DNA of 10,100 nt from JAEXNA01 sp050486105. GTDB lineage: Bacteria > Vulcanimicrobiota > Xenobia > Xenobiales > JADMJV01. The notes below the pieces were generated by a model, which saw only the letters and a program-made list of their open reading frames with translations, ran no database searches and was not told the origin of the DNA. The position numbers and the translations under genes are program-made. This document shows, piece after piece, positions 5,875-10,100 of the stretch. Position 1 is the first letter of the stretch; each line of letters begins with the position of its first letter. The DNA lies in assembly GCA_050486105.1 (NCBI GenBank), contig JBJHCR010000240.1, positions 1 to 10,100 of the forward strand, read 5' to 3'.

Positions 5875-6420
5875 ATGTTTGTGCGTGATATCATGCAGCC
5901 CGATGTTTTGTGCGTCCCCGAGACCATGACGGTTCGGGATCTGTGGCAAGAGTTGGAAGCCAACGAGATCACCGGGGCCCCGGTTCTCGATTCTCGAGAC
6001 TATCTGGTGGGGGTGGTTTCGGTGACGGACATTGCTCGCTCCTTGGTGGGGGATCGCGCCGAACAGATCCGCCCAGATTTTTACGGGCCAGTGGCTTTAG
6101 ACGCTCTGATCGCCTACCCGGACCAAATCGAGCAAACGCTGCTGGTCAAAGACATCATGAACCGGCAGATTCACAAGCTCACCAATCAGAGCAGCGTCGA
6201 AGAAGCTTTGGACTTGATGCTCGATGAAGATATCCACCGGGTCATCGTCACCCACAGGGGGCACGTGATCGGTATACTCACCTCCGGAGACCTCCTGCGA
6301 GCGTTTCGAGACTACCTGGCCGACGATGGCGACCATGATGAAGACGGCGATGATGACGACGACCAGGAACTCGATGATGAGCTGCACGACTACCCAGAGG
6401 ACAACCTGGAAGACGAGTAG
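5875..6420 (+). CDS. Tandem CBS-domain protein with acidic C-terminal tail
   Basis: This 181-residue soluble protein consists of one Bateman module. CBS1 (about 1-57) begins VRDIMQPDVLCVPETMTVRD and ends GVVSVTDIA. A helical linker at about 58-87 follows. CBS2 (about 88-147) begins VKDIMNRQIHKLTNQSSVEE and ends GHVIGILTSGDLLRAF. Such pairs bind adenine nucleotides (AMP/ATP, SAM or c-di-AMP in different families); the ligand here is unknown. Residues 150-181 form a tail in which 21 of 32 residues are Asp or Glu, which is unusual for a free-standing CBS pair. GAGGAAGG about eight bases upstream supports the ATG. The gene converges on ktrA with only 15 bp between stop codons. Its partner protein, if any, cannot be told from the sequence. 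Confidence 0.93.
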   Translation: MFVRDIMQPDVLCVPETMTVRDLWQELEANEITGAPVLDSRDYLVGVVSVTDIARSLVGDRAEQIRPDFYGPVALDALIAYPDQIEQTLLVKDIMNRQIHKLTNQSSVEEALDLMLDEDIHRVIVTHRGHVIGILTSGDLLRAFRDYLADDGDHDEDGDDDDDQELDDELHDYPEDNLEDE

Positions 6421-6435
6421 GTTCCGAATGAACCT
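6419..6435. terminator. Compact hairpin filling the gap between converging stop codons
   Basis: AGGTTC (6419-6424), loop CGAAT, GAACCT (6430-6435) is a perfect six-pair stem. It starts inside the TAG stop of the CBS gene and ends at the base before the stop of ktrA on the other strand. A short T-run (GTTTTC, 6439-6444) follows on the plus strand. The stem is weak for a terminator, but its placement suggests one element serving both genes. Confidence 0.45.
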
Positions 6436-7122
6436 CTAGTTTTCTTCGCCCTCTTCCTCGCCCTCCATGGCTTCCTGAGCCTTCTGCCGATTTCCCAGCA
6501 CCAGCAGCACGTCTCCCCGGCAAATGACGGTGCTGGCGTCGAGGTCGACCACGGTTTCTGTAGACCTGCGGATGGCCAGAACGTTCAGGCCAAAGCGGCG
6601 CCTCAGATGCAGATCTCCCAAGGTTACGCCGGCGAAGGCCGAGGGGGCGGGCATCTCGAACATGGATTGCTGCACGGTGAGGTGAAGCACTTCGGTGAAG
6701 CGCGGGGTCATGAAGTCCTGGGCTAACCGATGAGCCATCTCTCGCTCAGGAAAAACAACCCGATCCACTCCGATCTTCTCCAGCACCTTCCCATGAAGGT
6801 TGGTGCTGGCCTTGGCCACCAATCTTTTGGCTCCTAACTCCTTGAGCAATAGGGTGGTCATGATGCTGGCCTGGATGTCCCCGCCGATGGCGCAGATCAC
6901 CAAGTCGAATTGATCCACCCCGAATTCCCGCAAGACCTTTTCTTCGGTGCAGTCGGCGATCATGGCATGGGTCAGTTCGTCGGCGGACTCTTCCACCGCG
7001 TCTTCTCGATGGTCCACGCCCATGACCTCGGCTCCCAATTGCGCCAGATCGAAGGCCAAACTTTGGCCGAACCGGCCGAGACCTACGATCAGCACCTGCT
7101 GATGTTTCTTCTTTTGTCCCAT
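6436..7122 (-). CDS. ktrA: KtrA-like RCK regulatory subunit of K+ uptake system
   Basis: This 228-residue cytosolic protein starts with a Rossmann RCK_N (TrkA-N) domain. VLIVGLGRFGQSLAFDLAQL (10-29) carries the GxGxxG signature at 14-19, and Asp37 at the end of β2 is the ribose-binding acidic residue. THAMIADCTEEKVLREFGV, the 'GGDIQASIMTTLLLKELGAK' helix and KVLEKIGVDRVVFPEREMA follow, all typical of KtrA. The RCK_C domain occupies about 145-215. KtrA rings bind ATP/ADP (and c-di-AMP at RCK_C in some phyla) and gate KtrB. The frame is open upstream to 7263, but ATG 7122 precedes the Rossmann strand, has AGGGA just upstream, and leaves a 26-bp gap after ktrB, so I chose it. The extreme C-terminus is acidic (EGEEEGEEN). 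It is the second gene of the ktrBA operon. Confidence 0.93.
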   Translation of the reverse strand: MGQKKKHQQVLIVGLGRFGQSLAFDLAQLGAEVMGVDHREDAVEESADELTHAMIADCTEEKVLREFGVDQFDLVICAIGGDIQASIMTTLLLKELGAKRLVAKASTNLHGKVLEKIGVDRVVFPEREMAHRLAQDFMTPRFTEVLHLTVQQSMFEMPAPSAFAGVTLGDLHLRRRFGLNVLAIRRSTETVVDLDASTVICRGDVLLVLGNRQKAQEAMEGEEEGEEN

Positions 7123-7148
7123 GTTATCCCTATCCTTGAGGCTGCGAT

Positions 7149-8483
7149 TTACCCCAGCAGAATATCTTCCTTCGGATATCGGTAGTGTGGTCTCTGTTTG
7201 CGCTTGAGCACCGAGATCGCCAGGGTCAGAGGACCCACCCGACCGGCGATCATGGCCATGCACAACAAAAGTTTGGCCGGCGTTCCCAGCTCTGGAGTGA
7301 TGCCGGTGGACAAGCCCACGATGGCTAGGGCGGACACGCTCTCAAAAAGCAGCTCGGCAAAGGTCATAGGTTCCAGATAATTCAGTATCATGGCCAGACC
7401 CACCACCGAGAGCACCGCGATCACCGTCATGGCCAGGGCCTGGGAGACCAACCTCAGGGGGAGGCGGCGGCCGAAGCACTCCACGTCATCGGTCCCTCGG
7501 GCCTGGGACCAGGCGGCCAAGATCAGAACCGCGAAGGTGGTGGTTTTTAGGCCGCCGGCGGTGGAGCCCGGAGAGCCCCCGATGAACATGAGAAAAATGA
7601 GCAATTGCCAAGTTTCCGGCAGCAACTCTCCCGTGGGCACAGTGCTCAGACCTGCGGTGCGAGTGGTGGACTGGAACAGCGAGATCTGCAGGCAAGAGAG
7701 CCAGTCTCGTCCCACCAGGATCCCTCCGTGGCTCTCAAAGATAAAGAAGATCAGGGCCCCTAAAAGAACCAATAGCCCGGAAGTGACCAAGACGATTTTG
7801 GTGTGGGTGGTCATCCGCGGCTGGGATCGGTTGATGGAGGTCAGTACGTCGCGCATCACCGCAAAGCCCAAGCCGCCAATGATGATCAAAGGGATGACCA
7901 CCAGGTTCACCCCCAGGTGTTCACCGTAGCGCACCAGGCTGTCGTCCCAGAGGGAAAAACCGGCGTTGCAAAAGGCTGAAGCGGCGTGGAAAATCGAGTA
8001 ATAGACGCCTTCCCATCCTGGCATGTCGCTGCGCCAACAAAGCCACAACAGAAAAGCTCCGGTGAGTTCCACTGACAGGATGAAACCCAAGATGGGTTTG
8101 GTCAAGCTGCCCACGTTGGACAACGACATGCCTGGGGTGTGCTCGGCCACCAGCAGTTTATGTCGCAGCCCCAGCTGCCCACCAAGAAGCAAAATGATGG
8201 TGCTGGACCACAGCAGCATGCCCAGGGCACCCAGTTGGAACAGGCAAAAGATCACGATCTGTCCGATCACCGTAAAGTCGCTTCCGGTGTCCAAGACGAC
8301 TAGGCCGGTGACGCAGAGCGCCGAGGTGGCGGTGAACACGGCGTCAACAAACCTCAGGTCGGTACCTGGCTCTTGGCAGACAGGCAGCATCAAGGCTGAG
8401 GCTCCCACCAAGATCAACACCAAGAGAATTCCGATCATCACTTGGGAGGGGGTGAAAAGGTCTTTTCTCTGTGGTCCAGGCAA
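7149..8483 (-). CDS. ktrB: KtrB-like K+ transporter membrane subunit
   Basis: This 444-residue protein of the Trk/Ktr/HKT superfamily is built from four M1-P-M2 repeats. Selectivity-filter loops are visible at TSALCVTGL (53-61), SAFCNAGF (169-176), STTRTAGLST (272-281) and SALAIVGLSTG (384-394), each with its conserved Gly (60, 175, 278, 390). The conserved intramembrane-gate region GGSPGSTAGGLKTTTF is at 302-317. It forms a dimeric channel-like K+ (often Na+-coupled) uptake pore gated by a KtrA octamer ring. The length matches KtrB (about 445), not TrkH (about 480). The start is TTG at 8483, supported by AAGGG six bases upstream. It is divergent from the histidine kinase gene (95 bp). The last residues are cytoplasmic (PHYRYPKEDILLG). 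Confidence 0.95.
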   Translation of the reverse strand: MPGPQRKDLFTPSQVMIGILLVLILVGASALMLPVCQEPGTDLRFVDAVFTATSALCVTGLVVLDTGSDFTVIGQIVIFCLFQLGALGMLLWSSTIILLLGGQLGLRHKLLVAEHTPGMSLSNVGSLTKPILGFILSVELTGAFLLWLCWRSDMPGWEGVYYSIFHAASAFCNAGFSLWDDSLVRYGEHLGVNLVVIPLIIIGGLGFAVMRDVLTSINRSQPRMTTHTKIVLVTSGLLVLLGALIFFIFESHGGILVGRDWLSCLQISLFQSTTRTAGLSTVPTGELLPETWQLLIFLMFIGGSPGSTAGGLKTTTFAVLILAAWSQARGTDDVECFGRRLPLRLVSQALAMTVIAVLSVVGLAMILNYLEPMTFAELLFESVSALAIVGLSTGITPELGTPAKLLLCMAMIAGRVGPLTLAISVLKRKQRPHYRYPKEDILLG

Positions 8484-8578
8484 GGGATGCCCTTTTTGCA
8501 GAACCTCTCGAGATCCTCTTCGAACTTCGGTGATCGGGCTTGCAGGACGCTTTAAGGCAACGGTTTAATCACCCGAGA

Positions 8579-10100
8579 ATGGCGGCGTTTACGGCGTGGA
8601 TCATCGGAGCTTCCCTCACCTGTGCTGCGATTCTCGGCACTCACGCCCTGCGTTCCCGACTCAGTCTGGCTCCTCTTTATATTTGCCTAGGATTCATCGC
8701 TTCGTCCATGATGTGGACCTCGGCTTTGGGGGCTCGAATCGAAGTCTTCGATCTCACCGTTTTGTGGGGATCGACCTTGTTTGCCAGTCTGCTTATAGGG
8801 GTCTTCGTTCTTTATGTGTTCGACGGCACCCTAGCTGCTAGGTTGGCCATCGTAACGGTGATGGCCGTCATTCTGGTGACCTACGGCTTGGAGATGGTCA
8901 TGTACTGGCTGGCGGAGATCGGGGTCACCGTCGTGGACATCCCGTGGCCCAAGCCGTCTTTCCGGGTCTATTTCGGTTCGGCTTTCGTCAGTTTGGTGGA
9001 CCTAGTGGTTCTGGCTGTCTGTTGGGAGACTCTGCGTCGCTGGGGTTGGATGGGCTCCCTGACCCTGAGCATCTTCCTCACTCTCTTGATTACCCTGGCC
9101 ATCGATTCTTTGCTCTTTCCGGTGCTGGCCTTCGGCAATACTCCGACCATGAACTCTATAATCCAAGGCTCCCTGGTGGATCGGCTCTTCTTGAGTTGCT
9201 GGGTTTCTCCCATCTTGGGGATCTACTTCCATTGGCAAAAGCGAATTCACGGGTCGGACTTGGGTCGAGGACATGTTCTTTCCATCCTTCAGCGCACCGC
9301 CGAATCGGAACAGCGCCTCTTTCTGGTTGAGGAGGAACTCGAAGAGTATCGTCAAGTGGAGAAGGCGCTGTACGAGAATCAGCAGCGCTTGACACTGGCG
9401 CTCGATGCCGCCGCCGCCGGCACCTTCGTTTGGCATATCCCCGAAAACCGCTTAGAGTGGGACCATCGAAGCTTGGAGATTTATGGTCTGACCGTAGATG
9501 AGTTCGCCGAGACCTCCGAAGCCTGGCTTGAAAGGCTTCATCCTGATGACCGGGAGACCGTGGCCGAGGCCCTAGAGCGAGAGATCCAGACTCCCGAACG
9601 GTGGCGCCGAGAGTATCGAGTGATCACGCCCGAAGGGCAAATCCGCAATGTGACGGCCGCAGGCTTTTTCGTCTTGGATTCCTCGGGTCGACCGAATAAA
9701 GTGGTGGGAATTCATCTCGATGTGACCGAGCAACGCAAGGCCCAGATCGCTCTCGAAGAGGCCAAGCGAGCAGCCGAGTCGGCCAACAAAGCCAAGAGCG
9801 ATTTCCTGGCCACCATGTCTCACGAGATCAGAACCCCCATGAATGCCGTCATCGGCTTAACTCATTTGGTGCAGCGAACCGATCTCAGTCCGAAGCAGGC
9901 AGATTACCTCAAGAAAATTGAGAAGTCTGCCAACAACTTGCTGGGGATCATCAACGACATCCTCGATTTTTCCAAAGTGGAAGCTGGCAAATTAGATTTC
10001 GAGAAGGTCGATTTCGAAGTCGCCGAGGTGCTCGAGAATCTGGCCCAACTCCTGAACGTTCGTCGGGAGAGAAAAGAAGGGCTCGAGGTCCTTATAAGGG
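8579..10100 (+). CDS. Membrane PAS sensor histidine kinase, VUPS-like sensor domain (3' end beyond window)
   Basis: 507 codons are visible, with no stop before the window edge. About seven hydrophobic segments fill residues 1-220. The stretch LYICLGFIASSMMW, then GSTLFASLLIGVFVLYVFDG and AARLAIVTVM, resembles the vitamin-uptake-like sensor (VUPS) domain related to YhhQ-type transporters. A coiled coil (about 235-268, VEEELEEYRQVEKALYENQ) leads into a PAS domain (about 270-385: GTFVWHIPENRLEWD, WLERLHPDDRETV, YRVITPEGQIRNV, VVGIHLDVTEQRKAQ). A second helix then reaches HisKA at about 408-475. The H-box FLATMSHEIRTPMNAVIGL has phosphoacceptor His415, followed by NDILDFSKVEAGKL. This H-box is typical of hybrid kinases such as the BarA type, so receiver domains may follow. 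The ATPase domain is outside the window. The start ATG at 8579 lacks a good Shine-Dalgarno. Its signal is unknown. Confidence 0.9.
   Translation, partial: MAAFTAWIIGASLTCAAILGTHALRSRLSLAPLYICLGFIASSMMWTSALGARIEVFDLTVLWGSTLFASLLIGVFVLYVFDGTLAARLAIVTVMAVILVTYGLEMVMYWLAEIGVTVVDIPWPKPSFRVYFGSAFVSLVDLVVLAVCWETLRRWGWMGSLTLSIFLTLLITLAIDSLLFPVLAFGNTPTMNSIIQGSLVDRLFLSCWVSPILGIYFHWQKRIHGSDLGRGHVLSILQRTAESEQRLFLVEEELEEYRQVEKALYENQQRLTLALDAAAAGTFVWHIPENRLEWDHRSLEIYGLTVDEFAETSEAWLERLHPDDRETVAEALEREIQTPERWRREYRVITPEGQIRNVTAAGFFVLDSSGRPNKVVGIHLDVTEQRKAQIALEEAKRAAESANKAKSDFLATMSHEIRTPMNAVIGLTHLVQRTDLSPKQADYLKKIEKSANNLLGIINDILDFSKVEAGKLDFEKVDFEVAEVLENLAQLLNVRRERKEGLEVLIR

Noticed and set aside
7123..7263. N-terminal extension of KtrA to 7263
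   Set aside because: The extra 47 codons overlap the 3' end of ktrB, lack domain character, and would precede the Rossmann strand that KtrA proteins normally start with. ATG 7122 has a better context.
7390..7929. 179-codon plus-strand ORF inside ktrB
   Set aside because: It is a shadow of the KtrB gene, which has all four selectivity-filter motifs on the other strand.
8540..8569. Promoter-like TTGCAG-18-TTTAAT upstream of the kinase
   Set aside because: The implied transcription start is only a few bases before ATG 8579, the boxes are poor matches, and such pairs are common by chance.
8944..9330. 128-codon plus-strand ORF, and the 8596-8841 ORF, inside the kinase region
   Set aside because: Both are out of frame with the continuous kinase reading frame from ATG 8579, which carries TM, PAS and HisKA patterns through to the window end.

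Overview
The window looks like a chromosomal segment from a Gram-negative (diderm) bacterium of moderately high G+C. A type IV pilus or pseudopilin minor-subunit operon and a secreted YceI-like protein with a signal peptide support the diderm call. The DUF7305-like module on the PilX-like protein and the VUPS-like sensor domain on the kinase point towards lineages outside the classical model proteobacteria (for example PVC or other environmental phyla). I cannot place the organism more precisely from this sequence. Non-ATG starts are common: TTG for the PilW-like protein and KtrB, GTG for the TVP38-like protein. I see no insertion sequence, phage gene, CRISPR array, tRNA or rRNA.

Layout, left to right. 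(1) 119-730(+): an unrecognised single-pass membrane protein with an NTF2/SnoaL-like-looking soluble domain. It converges on (2) a minor-pilin operon read right to left, PilV-like (3015-3443), PilW-like (2354-3025) and PilX-like (872-2335). A near-perfect 21-bp hairpin at 809-855 sits between the converging stop codons and probably terminates both. (3) Divergent from the pilin operon, 3611-4201(+) encodes an exported YceI-family lipid-binding protein, followed by a GC-rich hairpin. (4) 4363-5118(+) is a TVP38/TMEM64 (DedA-like) membrane protein. (5) 5108-5768(-) is a TylF-like SAM-dependent methyltransferase interrupted by a run of 10 Ns. Its real C-terminus lies beyond the gap in a different apparent frame and overlaps the TVP38 stop by 11 bp.

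(6) 5875-6420(+) is a tandem-CBS protein with a very acidic tail. It converges, with a 15-bp gap that is almost entirely a hairpin, on (7) the ktrB-ktrA potassium uptake operon: KtrB channel subunit 7149-8483(-) and RCK regulatory subunit KtrA 6436-7122(-). (8) Divergent from ktrB, 8579 to the window end (+) is the 5' part of a sensor histidine kinase. It has about seven N-terminal membrane segments, a PAS domain and a HisKA domain; its ATPase domain is beyond the window.

Functional groupings: the three pilin-like proteins would form the priming/tip complex of a type IV pilus or type II secretion pseudopilus. KtrB and KtrA form a nucleotide-gated K+ uptake system, and the CBS protein and the divergent kinase are its neighbours. 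A regulatory link between them and K+ transport is inference only. Most of the window is recognisable housekeeping or accessory content. The points worth a second look are the frame-breaking assembly gap, the non-canonical prepilin motifs, the acidic-tailed CBS protein beside KtrAB, and several inverted repeats placed at gene boundaries.
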